Positions 30,402-42,202 of a stretch of 64,000 nucleotides of DNA are shown here, in pieces. Under the pieces are notes generated by a model. The model did not search any database and was not told the origin of the DNA. It saw only the letters and a list, made by a program, of their open reading frames with translations. Each line of letters begins with the position of its first letter. Position 1 is the first letter of the stretch. This DNA is from RPQJ01 sp963706755 (lineage in GTDB: Bacteria; Pseudomonadota; Gammaproteobacteria; Steroidobacterales; Steroidobacteraceae). The stretch covers positions 248,001-312,000 of the forward strand of contig CAVPNH010000008.1 of the NCBI GenBank assembly GCA_963706755.1, given 5' to 3'. The position numbers were made by a program, and so were the translations under genes.

Positions 30402-32986
30402 TCAGAGCGGCGCGTCGCGCGCGGCAGAGACCGAACTTGTCGCCGTGCGACAGGTGCTCGTTCATGACCTTCGGGGAAGTCGACGCGAAGCGTCTTCGGA
30501 CCTGCCGTCGTACCCGACCGTTGTCGTTGCCGTGGCCGGCCGTCGCGGTGACAGACGAAAACCTGGTCGAGATCCACGCGGAAGCCCTGCCAGTAATCCG
30601 ATCCCAGCGGGAACGCCGTACCGATCAGGGTCTTGCCGTTCGCCCGAGACCTTCGCGCCCAGGAATACCCAGTTCGTGGCTTCAAGAACGCCCTGTGCCT
30701 GCAGGAACTTGCTGAGCTGCATCCAGCCGAGCGCTCGGCGTGAAGATCGCGCCGTCCGACGGCCCCGACCCCCTCGCAGCAAGTCGCTGAAGGTGGTCTC
30801 GCCCGCGATGACGGTCGCGTCGTCGGAAATCGAGTAGGCGATGGTCTTGCGGGTCCTGCACACGTCCCGCCCCTCGCTCCAGCTGTAGAAGCAGAACCGG
30901 GGTCCGGTCGCCACCGAGGTTTCTTGTTCCGCTGCTCGTGAGATCCAGATGTACGAATCGTTCAGCTCGGGGCCCGCGTCATAGCCCACGGCCACGTTGC
31001 CGGCGGCATTGATGGCCAGCACCTCGCCGACGGCTGCCGAACAGGTTCCAGGCTGGTGGCGCTCTTCGGCTCGCGCATCAGCATCTGGTCGCGGCCCTTC
31101 CAGATGGAGCCGATGCGATAGGGGTACTCGTCCTGGAAGTCCTGCCAGCCGACCACGACCCGGCCGTCGCCGGACACGGCATTGGCGCGTGCGGCGCCGT
31201 CGCCGATCTTGGGCAGCATCTTCATGCCGCCATTGGCGGTCCACTTGAACGCGTAAACGTTGGCGGACTTGCAGTCCTGGAACGCCAGGCCCACGGCTGT
31301 CGTGCCGTTGGTGGACAGGTCATAGACCGTGGTGTGGAAGATGTCGCAGCCAGGCCAGTTGTCGTTCGTGATGGTCTTCCAGCCTCCCTCCTTGGTCCAC
31401 AGGGCGGCGCGCTGCTGAACCACCTCACCCCAGCCCGTGGTGACCGTCGGGCCGGCGACGGTGCCGCCGACGACCTTCCCATTGCCGGACAGCGCGAGGT
31501 TGACGCCGCTGCCGCCGATGTACGTGACCCAGCCGGTCTCCTCGAAGGACTTCTTGTCCCAGATCCAGAACGGCGACTCGTTCGAGGGCGCATAGAGGCC
31601 GGCGATGCGCTGACCGTCGTCCGAGACGGCCGTGGGCAGCACGTAGGGAATGTGCGTGAACGTCGGCGCGCGCGGGATCCCGTTGACGGCAATCGTGACC
31701 TCGCGGGTCTCACCCGCGCCGAGCGAAATCGGCGTCGATTTGCAGGCGTTGTCGACCGTAGCGTCGCCGCTTTCCTTGGAATTCCAGTACTCCTCGGGTC
31801 CGAGCAAAAACGCCTTCGGCGTGCTGAACGCGCCGGCCCTGAGCTGGTCGGTGTAGACGACGTACTGCGCGCCCGGCACCAGGCCGGTCATCATGAACTT
31901 CCCGTCCGCGCCGAGCAGGCCCTGGGTGGCGTCGCCGGAGATCCGGGAGATCGCGCCCGTCGAGAGGGGAATCCACGCGGCGCGCGATCACGTTGATGCC
32001 GGTGAGCTCGCTCGTGCCGTCCTTCGCGACGATGCGGCCCTGGAGGGTGCCCGTGAGCGCCGCATAGTCCGCGGCCGGATAAGATCCAGGACAGCGCCGC
32101 CATGTCGTCGGCGTCGTCCTGGACCTTGGCCATCTCGGGGCTGTTGTAGGTGGGGCTGTCCGGCCACGGATCGATCATGGGGTACATGGTCTCGATCTGG
32201 TTCGCCGCCGGATAGCTGGCGACCGCGTACTCCGCACTGGTCCGGGCCGGCCTGTTCCGGGCCGCCCGTGCAGCGAGACCAGGCGTTCGGGTTGTTGCTC
32301 GAATAGAACCCGTTCGTCTGCGTGTGCGCGAGGTTGATCGCGTGGCCGAACTCATGGGTCACCACGCCCTGAACACGGAGTCGGTATTGGTGGCCTCGAG
32401 CCACGACCCGCCTTTTGTCATCCAGGAGTCCCTCGACCATCTCCGTCGAGCCTTCGCTCGCCAGGAACTCGGGCGAAGCGATGCCGAGGACGCCGTACGC
32501 GTCGCCGCCGGTCACCTCCGAAATGACGCTGTTGTCGGCGTCGTAGATCACCTGGATGCCGCCGCCGTTGTACTTGCCGATGTAGTCCTCGGCGACGTTG
32601 GCGCCGGTGATGTTCACGGGTGAGCGCCTGCTCGAGACGCTGGCGCGGAAGCTGCAGGTTGGCACGCCGGACCGACCGCTTGACCGTATTGATGACGAGG
32701 TCGTCGCCGTCCTTCTGTCGGAGCAGCACCTCGAGCACCGGACTGCCGTTCGCATCGACCCTGAACTGGTAGTTTTCGTCGAGTCTGCAACGTGTGCTGA
32801 GCGGACCCTTGTCCAATATGACCTTGACGGTGCCTTCCCAGTGGGCGGGCTTCATCGACGTCGCCGACCGGCAGGATCAAAATTAACGGCCCCCCCGGCG
32901 AGCGCGTTGCCGGCAAGGGAGCTGGCCGCGGCGATGAGCAGGACTGCGCGCAGCGCGCGGCCCGCGTGACGATTGTTACTTCTCAT
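30402..32986 (-). pseudogene. secreted metzincin-like metalloprotease with HAF-type repeats, heavily frameshifted
   Basis: ATG 32986 opens a signal peptide (MRSNNRHAGRALRAVLLIAA). The catalytic part contains VVTHEFGHAINLAHT (32310-32355), an HExxHxxxxxH zinc site. A carboxypeptidase-like fold segment follows (TGTLQGRIVAKDGT). The C-terminal half has HAF-like repeats (YVLPTAVSDDGQRIAGLYAP, GNGKVVGG, SGDGRVVVGWQD). It ends near MNEHLSHGDKFGLC, a common secreted-protein tail. At least nine frame changes are needed, most in the insertion direction, yet the amino-acid sequence between them is intact. About 850 aa if repaired. Substrate unknown. Confidence 0.72.
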
Positions 32987-32998
32987 GATGCTTCGATT

Positions 32999-33614
32999 CT
33001 AAATGCTGCCGTTCCTGGCCCAATTGCCGTCGGCGGCGCGATGCAGGAACTTGCGCAACGTATCCGCGTCCACCGGGCCTTTCTTCGTGTCGAACATCTT
33101 CTGCTCGGAGCTGTCGAGCAGGCCGGGTTTCACTTTCACGCCGCTGAAGAGCGTCGCGTTGTCGTAGCTGTTCATGGCCACGCCGTTGGCGAGGCTGATC
33201 TTGCCCTGGCCCAGCCCGACCGTGGTCTTGCAGTCCCGTCACACGCGCCTTCGAATACATGAACAGGATCGCCGTTTCGTGCTTCCGCCAGGTCGGCCAG
33301 CCGGTGGGGCGGCCGAGGTACACGCGGCCATCGGCCATCGTTCGCGGCTTGTCCAGGCCGAGCTGGCGGAACGTGTAGGTTCCGGCCTTTTCGCCCCGGA
33401 TGGTGTCCGAGACCTTCAGGGTGACTTCCGTATACGGAAGACCGCGGGCGTCGAATCCGTCGGTGACGGACTGCACCTGGCCGGTGACGATCGTCTGCGA
33501 GTGGGCGAGGAGGTCGACGACCGTGAGCGGTATGACGCTGGTCGCGTGACTGGGTACGCTGGCGGCGAGGAGGCCCAGCGCTGCGAGGAACGTACGCGCA
33601 ATGATGCGTGACCG
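32999..33614 (-). pseudogene. exported hypothetical protein, partner of the protease, one frameshift
   Basis: An N-terminal hydrophobic export signal (IIARTFLAALGLLAASVPSHA) leads into an all-beta segment (IVTGQVQSVTDGFDARGLPY, TYTFRQLGLDKPRTMADGR). The C-terminal third, ending FLHRAADGNWARNGSI, continues in another frame after an extra base near 33235. No normal start codon precedes the signal in frame, so the 5' end is approximate and may hide a second shift. Related exported proteins often sit before matrixin-like proteases. No function is known. It lies 12 bp upstream of the protease gene on the same strand. Confidence 0.6.
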
Positions 33615-33846
33615 CCCCGTGAGAGTGATCGGACCGATTCGACTGAATCCCCGGGGGACGTTGAAGCCAGCGTGCCCTGTGAATGCCGGGCACTCAGAGA
33701 CGAAAGAATGGAGAACTGGTTCACGTTTGCCAAGCCTGGAAACGGGTGGGTCTGGGCTGGATTCCAATCCCCCTCCGTTTCGAGCTTGACGCCTGTGCCG
33801 GCACATGATCTCGGGCTGCGAGGGAATGCACGCGCCCCAAGGGCAG
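33615..33846. other. intergenic region without a gene
   Basis: This stretch, with the hairpin that follows it, separates the minus-strand exported protein from the plus-strand META lipoprotein. No frame carries a recognisable protein. It presumably holds the divergent promoters; no convincing -35/-10 pair was identified. Confidence 0.5.
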
Positions 33847-33884
33847 CCACCGACCGGCGAATCGGTGAGGATTGTGGTCGGTGG
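33847..33884 (+). repeat. perfect 9-bp inverted repeat in the META lipoprotein leader
   Basis: CCACCGACC at 33847-33855 pairs with GGTCGGTGG at 33876-33884 across a 20-nt loop. The hairpin lies nine bases before the ribosome-binding site GGAGGTG at 33893-33899 and could act as an operator or as an RNA element limiting translation. No T run follows, so a terminator is unlikely. Confidence 0.45.
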
Positions 33885-33908
33885 ACCAACCCGCCGGAGG
33901 TGCCTGAT

Positions 33909-34855
33909 ATGCGTCGACCAGAAGTGCGCTCGCACTCGACGGGCCCCGCGCCCGCCCTTGCCCTGATCGTCCTCGCAGGTTGCGGCGGTAAGCAGGCTCC
34001 CGACCAGATGCTCCCGCTGTTCCCTCTCGGACTGCCGCCGACCCTGATGCTCGAGCAGCTCAAAGGCGCGACGGTCTCGGGCGTGTTTGACCAGGCCGTG
34101 ACACTCGCTGACGGAAAATACGACGGTCCGCCGGCCGCGCCCGGCACGGCGTCGCACCCGACCCTGATGCTCTGGGAGCCGGCCGTCGTGCTCGGCGACG
34201 TGGACGGCGCGCCCTGGCAGCGAGGCCGTCGCGATGACGAGTTCGAACAGCGGCGGCAGCGGCGAGTTCGTCTATGTCGCGGCGTTCGGCGTGCGGGACG
34301 GCAAGCTCGTGGAACCTCGGTACGGCGGAGGTCGGCGACCGGACCAAGCTGCAGAACCTCTGGTTGCAGGGCGGCAAGGTCATCATGGACGTGGTGGAGG
34401 CGGGCCCCAAGGACCCGGCCTGCTGCCCGACGCAGCTTGCGCGCAAGACCTACGCCTTCGAGGGCGGCGCGCTCAAGCAGGCGAAGAGTGAGGTGCTGGG
34501 CACGCTCACGATGGGTACGCTCGCTGCGAACGAGTGGCAGCTGGTCTCGATCGACGGTCAACCGGTCCCTGCCGACGCGAAACCACCCGTGATCCACTTC
34601 GAGCGCGACAGCATTCGCGGGTTCGCGGGTTGCAACCGCTTCAACGCGCCCATCAAGGAAACGGCCCCCGGCCAGATCGACATCGGCCCGGCGGCGGCGA
34701 CGCGCATAGCCTGTCCCGGGCCGGAAATGGACCTCGAGAAGAAGTTCCTCGCCGCGCTCGACAAGGTGGGCGGCTACACGTTCCTCGCTGGAAATGGCTC
34801 GCGTCTCACGTGGAACGGCAAGGACGGAAGCGGGGTGCTGCTGTTCAGCAAGTAG
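33909..34855 (+). pseudogene. META-domain lipoprotein, two frameshifts
   Basis: ATG 33909 opens a lipoprotein signal with lipobox LAGC (ALALIVLAGCGGK). An uncharacterised beta-rich domain follows. The C-terminal META (HslJ-like) domain shows NEWQLVSIDGQPVPAD, SIRGFAGCNRFNAPIK and TRIACPGPEMDLEKKFLAAL. The frame moves twice in the insertion direction, near 34220 and near 34315. About 314 aa if repaired. HslJ-like domains are linked to heat and novobiocin tolerance in E. coli, but this is a weak guide to function. Confidence 0.7.
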
Positions 34856-34910
34856 GCGTTCGCCGTGCGCGCGTGCGCTCCGTGCGGCGGCCGGTGTCCC
34901 GGCCCGCAGC

Positions 34911-36373
34911 TCACGCCCCGGCGGAGCGGCGCCGCGAGTTCGCGGGTTTCCGCAAGCTTGCGCTGCGCTGTCGCGTTCTCGAGCGACTCGAACGCCTCCT
35001 GCGTGTGTACTTCGCCAGGCTCTCCACCTCCGGCAGGGCGGAGCCGTTGGCTGTAAAGCCCAGGATGACCTGACCGGCATAGGACATGAAGGTCACGTTG
35101 AGCCCGACGGCCGCGATCAGCGTCGACACGGGAAAGAACGCCTCGAGCCGCGCACCGTTCAGGTACAGGGGTCTCGCCCGGACCGCGGACGTTCGAGATC
35201 AGGACATTGGCCGGCAGCATCCCGAGGCCGAGCCGCTCCGGCTGCGCGATCGTCGAGAGTCTCCGACATCGCGAAGGCCACGACGGCATACGCGTAGGCT
35301 GCGTTCCCGGCCGAGGCTTTTCAGCTGCTCCTTGGCGGCGCGGGTATTGGTCATTACCTGGCTGCAGGCGCTTTTCGATGGGCGCCCTGACCGCACCGAG
35401 CGGGCGGGAAGATCGCGGAGACACGTGTGTCGTCGCTTCCTTGACGTCCGGATCGTGCAGCGAGACAGGGGGGAGATGGGCGACGATCGGGCGATCCGGA
35501 GCGCGGCCAGCCTGCTTGAAGATAGCGGTTGATGCCGGCGTCCAAAATGGCTCAGTGCGACGTCGTTCAGCGTGGCGTTCGCTGACTCGGGCGACGGCCT
35601 TCATGCCGCGCGAGCGGAAATTACAGCGTGGCTGTATCGAGCGCGCGTTGTAGATCGGGTCGTTCATCGGAGTGTGCAGGAGGCGGTGAACGCCCGCGTC
35701 CGCCTCACCGAGAAAACTGCGCAATCCTCTCGATGGGCCTGCTCGAAAATGCCAGCAGCGAGCCCCGGCCGGCCGAGAGCGTGCGCTTCGCGAGGCTGCG
35801 GGCCTCGCGCTCGAGCGCGGCGCGCATGCCCGCCGGTGCAAGGCCGTGGCCTGTGAATTCTCGGCAGGCCGACGGTTGCCCTGATCCGGCGATCGCGCGG
35901 CAAGGTCGAGAGGGACTTGCGCAGGATCGCCATGCCCGACTCGCCGTCCACCAGCGCGTGATGGACCTTGTGGTAGATGGCGAACCGTGACCGCCCTCGA
36001 GGCCTTCGATCACGTACAGCTTCCAGCCCGGGCGATGGCGCTCGAGCATCGGCGCGTGCAGATCCGCGATCAACTCGTGCAGCTGCTCGTTGGATTCCGG
36101 CGCCGGAAGCGCCAGGTGAATCACGTGGTGGCTCGGGTCGACGGACTCGACCTCGCGCCACTCGGGCAGACCGATCTTCCTGAAGACAGGGGAACGCGAT
36201 TGAATGGCGGCGCCGGCCTTGCGCGACGGTACGCTTCCACGATCTCCCGCGCGGTATTCCCGCCGCCGCGAGCCGGCTTGCGGAAGATCAGCACGGATCC
36301 GACGTGACGCGGGTTGTCCTGAGTTTCCGTGCAGGAAAAACATCAGGTCCAGCATGGGGATCGTGTTGGCCAT
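34911..36373 (-). pseudogene. wax ester synthase/diacylglycerol acyltransferase (WS/DGAT), several frameshifts
   Basis: Bifunctional acyltransferase family making storage wax esters or triacylglycerol from acyl-CoA. The start MANTIPMLDLMFFL is typical. The catalytic HHxxxDG motif is present as HKVHHALVDGESG near 35930-35970. PANVLISNVRGPG and GLNVTFMSYAGQVILGFTAN match the C-terminal domain. These pieces lie in different frames, so at least five shifts are needed. The span equals about 487 codons, the family's usual length. Downstream of the ferritin-like gene (32-bp gap) and probably in one operon with it. Confidence 0.75.
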
Positions 36374-36405
36374 GGCGGGTCCCCCTCCAACGAGGCCGCT
36401 GTCTT

Positions 36406-37596
<1,191 letters not shown>

Positions 37597-38747
37597 CGGT
37601 GGGTGATCTCGCTGGTGTCGGTTTCGGTGGGTCCGATTCAGTGGCTCGTCGATGGTGACTTCGCCGTCGGCGTAGCTGCAGCAGGCAAGGATGTAGCCTT
37701 CCTCGCGCTCGCGGTCGCCGAGGCAGTTCGGTTCGCTGGTGACGACCTCGCCGCCGGACTTTTTCACCGTGCAGGCGCCGCAGCCGCCCATCGTGCAGCT
37801 GTAGGGGAGGTCGAGGCCCGCCTCGAGGCCGGCCTGCAGGATGGTCTGGCCGGGCTGCGCCGGACGCGCCGGCCGCTCGCGGCGAACGTGACCCCGGCGG
37901 CATGCGCCGGCAACGCCGTTGCGGCAGTCGCGTAGGCGAAGCGCTCGGTGCGGATGCGCTCGTCCAGGATTCCGGCGCGTTCGAGCGCCGCGCACACGCC
38001 CTGCATCATCGCCTCCGGCCCGCAGACGTAATACGCGTCGGCCGCGCCGCCGAGCGCCTCCGTCACCCGGGCGCCATCCAGCACGCCAGCGATCCCGGTC
38101 CAGCCGGCGGGGCGGAGTCGAGCGCGTGCCGCACGGAGAGGCGAGGTCCATACGGCCTCGAGCGCCACGATCCGCTCGCGAAAGATGATTTCGTCCTCCG
38201 AACGATTTCCGCAGAGCAGGATCGCGCGGCTCGCCGGCTCATCGTGGAGCGAGGGACTCGACGAAGACCGATGAGAGGGGTCGACGCCCACGCCGCCGGC
38301 GACGAACACTATGAGTCGCGATGCTGCCGGGTCGGTCGCGAGCGTGAATTGCCCGCCGGTTCCGCGGCGAGCAGCGTGTCGCCGGTGCGAATCGTGTCGT
38401 GGAGATGGGGCGAGACCAGGCCGTCCGGCGCGCGCCGGACGGTGATCGAGGGACGGGCCCCCTTTGCGGGGGCGGAGGAGAAGGAGTAGCAGCGACGGTG
38501 CGTCACGCCGCCGATGTTGACGAGCAGTGTCAGGTGCTGTCCCGCACGGAAGCTAAAAGGGGACGGCGTCTAGGGGCTCGAGCACGTAGCTGCGCACGGT
38601 CGGGGTCTCGTGGATCACCTCCGCTACGCGAAGCTGCCGGGGCGCGTGCGAGCGCGAAGCGCCCCAGCGCGCGCCGGGATTGCGGAGTTCGAAGGTCGGG
38701 GCCGGTTCCGAGAACCAGCCGCGGACGAAGGCGGCGGCGCCGGTCAT
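37597..38747 (-). pseudogene. ferredoxin-NAD(P)H reductase with C-terminal 2Fe-2S domain, several frameshifts
   Basis: Electron-transfer flavoprotein of the FNR type. ATG 38747 starts MTGAAAFVRGWFSEPAPTFE. An FAD-binding segment (THRRCYSFSSAPAKGA) follows, then the NAD part (RLIVFVAGGVGV, ILLCGNRSEDEIIF, AYYVCGPEAMMQGV). A plant-type ferredoxin domain ends it, with cluster ligands in SCTMGGCGACTVKKSGG and a last Cys near ILACCSYADGEV. At least four shifts are needed. The last frame runs without a stop into the ferritin-like gene, so the exact end is uncertain. Architecture resembles reductases that feed fatty-acid desaturases. Confidence 0.75.
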
Positions 38748-38778
38748 GTGCCGGGTCCTGATGATGAGAGTATATATA

Positions 38779-38790
38779 GACACTACACAC
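38779..38790 (-). promoter_or_regulatory. candidate MerR-family operator before the reductase gene
   Basis: On the minus strand this reads GTGTGTAGTGTC, differing at one position from GTGTATAGTGTC just before the merR-like gene (39659-39670). It lies 31 bp upstream of the reductase ATG and 5 bp after the regulator's stop, next to the AT-rich run tatatata. A shared site for the regulator is inferred. Confidence 0.45.
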
Positions 38791-38795
38791 AATGT

Positions 38796-39651
38796 TCAAC
38801 AAGTGCTCCCGACGGACCCCGGCCCCCCGGACCGGCGCAAGCCAGGCTCAGCCGCCGCGGGCGCGGCGTTGCCACCGGCGTCGAGCAGGAAGTGCCGCAG
38901 TCGCTTGCGGTGCATGGCGCGAGCAGCCTTCCGATAATCGGCGCGGCCTGTTCGACGACCCTGGAGACGTCCTCCACCGCGGCGCCTTCGTAGGCGCGCA
39001 TTGCGAGCCGCGCTTCGCGCGAGACGAGCTGTTCCATCGCCTGATCGAAGATGTGGACTCCGATGGCGAGACGCCGCGGTCCGGCCCCAGCCCCGATTCC
39101 TTCAACTGAGCCCAGCATTCGAGGATCACTGCGTCGTCCTCGGTAACCGCGCCGGATGCGGCGGGCCCGTGCACGCTGACCAGGCCGTCGCGCACCAGTT
39201 CCCGCAGTTCCTCGCGCGAGACACGCGCCGGCACGAATCGGCAACCGGCACCGTCGGGCGCTGTTGCGCGTCCGCCCAGCCACCAGCGTCGCACGAACAC
39301 GGCGGACCAGGTCCTCCTGCTCCGGCGGAAAGCCTCGTCGGCGCTGTCGTCGAGGATCGCCCGGATCGCCTTCAGGGGGAGGAACTGACGCTCCTGAAGT
39401 TCGCGGAACCGGCGCAGCCGCTCGAGGTGCGCCGCCGTGTATAGGGCCGTGTTCCGGCCGGTCTTGAGGGGGCGGGGAGCAGTCCCTGCTGCATGTAGAA
39501 GTGAATCGTTTCACGGGGAAAGCCGCTCTCGCGGACGAGGTCGCGCATCCGCAGCTTCGCCTCCGCCGGCGCCCGACCGGGCGCAGTGCCGGTCCGGGCG
39601 CCTTGCGCGACCGTGCCTCGACCGGCAGACGCGCATGGCAGGCGTTTTCAT
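38796..39651 (-). pseudogene. MerR-family transcriptional regulator, several frameshifts
   Basis: The winged-helix N-domain is clear: KLRMRDLVRESGFPRETIHF, then YMQQGLLP, HLERLRRFRELQERQFLPLK and AIRAILDD. Later parts (ELRELVRDGLVSVHG, QAMEQLVSREARLAMRAYEG, DVSRVVEQAAPIIGRLLA) lie in other frames and form a helical effector region. The start ATG 39651 gives an unusual Arg-rich extension before the HTH; a later start is possible. It is the first gene of the minus-strand run that includes the reductase, di-iron oxidase and WS/DGAT. Confidence 0.72.
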
Positions 39652-39653
39652 GT

Positions 39654-39675
39654 CGAGTGACACTATACACTCGAC
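39654..39675 (-). promoter_or_regulatory. palindromic operator candidate at the MerR gene
   Basis: TCGAGTG and CACTCGA form perfect 7-bp arms around an 8-bp centre containing ACACTATA. On the minus strand TATAGT within it could serve as a -10 element, which would leave a very short leader. The inner 12-mer recurs before the reductase gene. Autoregulation by the MerR-like protein is inferred. Confidence 0.45.
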
Positions 39676-39757
39676 CCCCCCCGGAGGGGCCTCGCCGCCG
39701 CCGGGCCCGTCGGCATACACTCGCCGGTCGCGCCATTGACTGGCGCAAGGAGTGTCC

Positions 39758-40304
39758 ATGATGCGGATTCAGAACGTTTCTTCGCTTGCCCTCGGTTTCG
39801 CGGCCGTGATTCTCGGCTGGCCTGGCGGTAGCACAGCAGGCGCCTGCGACCGGCGCCGACAAGTGGTATTCCGTCGCAACCTCAGACAGCGAGGTGGCGT
39901 TCGTCAACACGAATTCCATCAAGCCGGTCGGCACGACGATCGAGGTCAGGGTGAAGGAGAATTTCACCGCCCCGAGGCCGGCCGCCAAGGAAGGCAAGAC
40001 CTTCCAGTCCACGCGCACCGTCTATCGCGTCGATTGCGCATCGCGAAAGATCGCGATGGCCAAGACCGAGGCTTTCCCGGGCAAGGACCTGCAGGGAGAC
40101 GTGGTGCAGAAGGCGTCACGCAACGACCGCAACCTGATCTGGCTGGACGCGCCGCCGGCCACGGTCTTCTTCGAGATCGTCACCTACACCTGCAGGCACG
40201 CGCCGCAGGCCGCCCGGCCGGCTGAAGACTCGCCGGCTGGCCGTCGCGAGGCCGGCGGCTCGGTGACCCGCGACCCGCGAATGTCGCGGCCTGAGGTAAC
40301 GTAG
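39758..40304 (+). pseudogene. exported surface-adhesin-E-like protein, one frameshift
   Basis: An N-terminal export signal (MMRIQNVSSLALGFAAVILG) is followed, after one extra base near 39832, by KWYSVATSDSEVAFVNTNSI, FQSTRTVYRVDCASRKIAMA and ATVFFEIVTYTC. This pattern of Trp-Tyr start, paired cysteines and Tyr/Phe strands matches the surface-adhesin protein E family of small exported proteins. AAGGAG at 39747-39752 is a good ribosome-binding site. ATG 39761 is an equally good start. The C-terminal 35 residues are low complexity. Role unknown. Confidence 0.7.
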
Positions 40305-40309
40305 CCTCG

Positions 40310-41221
40310 ATGGGCCCGCCTTCGCTGACCCGTTTCGCGTGGCTGTCGATCGCTGCGGCGATCGCCACGATGCTGCTGAAGACCGTGGCATGGCGGCTCA
40401 CGGGATCCGTGGGCCTGCTGTCCGACGCGCTCGAGTCGCTGGTGAACCTCGCGGGCGCGCTCATGGCCCTCGCGATGCTGACCGTCGCGGCCCGCCCACC
40501 CGACGAGGAACACCCTTACGGTCATGGCAAGGCCGAGTATTTCTCCGCGGGGGTCGAGGGCACGCTGATCCTCGTCGCCGCGATCAGTATCGCCGTAGCC
40601 GCGATCGACCGCTTCCTGCATCCGCGCGCGCTCGAACAGGTGGGCGTGGGTCTCGCGGTGTCGGTCGTGGCGTCGCTGGTGAACCTGGGCGTCGCGCTTG
40701 TACTGCTGCGCGCAGCGCGCGCGCACCGTTCGGCCACACTGCAGGCCAACGCTCACCACCTGCTCACCGACGTCTGGACGTCCGCCGGCGTACTCGTGGG
40801 CGTGGGCGCGGTCGCTGCGACGGGCTGGCAGCGCCTCGACCCGATCGTTGCGATGTTCGTCGCGGCCAACATCGTCTGGACCGGTAGCCGCATCGTGATC
40901 TCGTCCGTCGCCGGGCTGATGGACATCTCCCTGCCCGCGACCGAGCTCGTCTTGCTCAGGGAGATTCTCGATCGTTACGCGCCGGACGGCATCGAGTATC
41001 ACGCGCTCAGGACGCGCCAGGCGGGAGCCCGGCGGTTCGTTTCCCTGCACGTGCTCGTCCCGCCGGAGTGGTCCGTGCAGCGCGGCCACGACGAACTGGA
41101 ACGCATCGAGGCGGACATCCGCCGCGCGCTTCCGCCCGTCACCGTGTTCACGCACCTGGAACCCCTGGGCGACCCGCTCGCGATGGACGAACAGGACCTG
41201 CACCGCGACGAGGCGCCCTGA
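40310..41221 (+). CDS. cation diffusion facilitator (CDF) metal transporter
   Basis: 303 residues with about six membrane segments. The metal site appears as SDALESLVNLAGAL (helix 2; the usual HxxxD/DxxxD is here DALES) and as HHLLTDVWTSAGV in helix 5. HPYGHGKAEYFSAGVEG is the conserved loop. The C-terminal cytoplasmic domain carries SLHVLVPPEWSVQRGHDELE and ends in a His/Asp-rich tail. Expels zinc, iron or another divalent metal by proton antiport; specificity is not clear. Complete frame with its own ATG 40310. Confidence 0.92.
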   Translation: MGPPSLTRFAWLSIAAAIATMLLKTVAWRLTGSVGLLSDALESLVNLAGALMALAMLTVAARPPDEEHPYGHGKAEYFSAGVEGTLILVAAISIAVAAIDRFLHPRALEQVGVGLAVSVVASLVNLGVALVLLRAARAHRSATLQANAHHLLTDVWTSAGVLVGVGAVAATGWQRLDPIVAMFVAANIVWTGSRIVISSVAGLMDISLPATELVLLREILDRYAPDGIEYHALRTRQAGARRFVSLHVLVPPEWSVQRGHDELERIEADIRRALPPVTVFTHLEPLGDPLAMDEQDLHRDEAP

Positions 41222-41247
41222 GCCCGTTGCAATCATCGGAGGCGAAC

Positions 41248-42160
41248 ATGCCGAACAGGATCGAGGCACTGAGGACCCCGGACGAAAGGTTCGAGGCGCT
41301 GCCCGGCTTCAACTTTGCGCCGCACTACCTCGACGGCCTCCCGGGCTACGAGGGGTTGCGCGTGCATTACCTCGACGAGCGGCCCGCGTCGACGAGCGGG
41401 CGAACGGTGCTCTGCCTGCACGGCCAGCCGACCTGGTGCTACCTCTATCGGAAGATGATCCCGGTGTTCACGGCCGCCGGGCATCGCGTGGTGGCGCCGG
41501 ACTTCTTCGGCTTCGGTCGTTCGGACAAGCCGGTGGACGATGCGGTCTACACGTTCAATTTCCACCGCACCATGCTGATGCGCTTCATCGAGGCGCTGGA
41601 CCTCGAGCGCGTGACGCTCGTCGTGCAGGACTGGGGCGGGCTGCTCGGGCTCACGCTGCCGATGGAATACCCCGACCGCATCGATCGCCTGATCGTCATG
41701 AACACGGGCCTCGGCGTCGGTCGCTCGCCGGGCCCGGGGTTCGATGCGTGGAAGGCGTTCGTCGCATCGAAGCCCGACTTCGACATCGCGCGCGATGATG
41801 AAGCGATCGGTGCAGGGCATGTCGGACGCGGAGGCGGCCGCCTATGCCGCTCCGTATCCCGACGCGCGATATCGCGCGGGCGCGCGCCGTTTCCCGGCGA
41901 TCGTCCCCGTCACGCCGGACATGGAGGGCGCGGACCTGTCGCTGCGCGCGGCGCGATTCTTCAGCGAGGACTGGCAGGGCCGCACGTTCATGGCGATCGG
42001 CATGCAGGACCCGGTGCTGGGCGCGCCCGTGATGCATGCGCTGGCGAAGACCATCCGCAACTGTCCGGCACCGCTCGAGCTGCCCGAGGCCGGGCACTTC
42101 GTACAGGAGCATGGGCGAGTCGTCGCCGAGCAGGCGCTGGCTGCGTTCGGCGACGGCTGA
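41248..42160 (+). pseudogene. haloalkane dehalogenase, one frameshift
   Basis: Alpha/beta hydrolase replacing halogen with hydroxyl on haloalkanes. ATG 41248 starts MPNRIEALRTPDERFEALP, the typical N-terminus of HLD-I enzymes. CLHGQPTWCYLYRKMIPVF provides the oxyanion-hole HGxPTW, TLVVQDWGGLLGL the nucleophile Asp and halide Trp, IGMQDPVLG the acid, and EAGHFVQEHG the His. One extra G near 41793, inside GCGCGCGATGATG, splits the gene; both halves read well. About 303 aa if repaired. The true substrate may be something other than a pollutant. Confidence 0.83.
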
Positions 42161-42202
42161 TCGCAGGCAATTCCCTCGTGCCGGCTGGCACGAGGCGGAT
42201 CG

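Noticed and set aside
30402..32986. Ancient pseudogene decay as sole cause of the broken protease
   Set aside because: Frames change about every 100 codons but segments between are uninterrupted and motif-perfect, which decay rarely leaves; kept as unresolved rather than claimed.
41248..42160. Pollutant-degradation island around the haloalkane dehalogenase
   Set aside because: Neighbours are a metal transporter and iron-uptake genes; no dehydrogenase, regulator or mobile element accompanies it.
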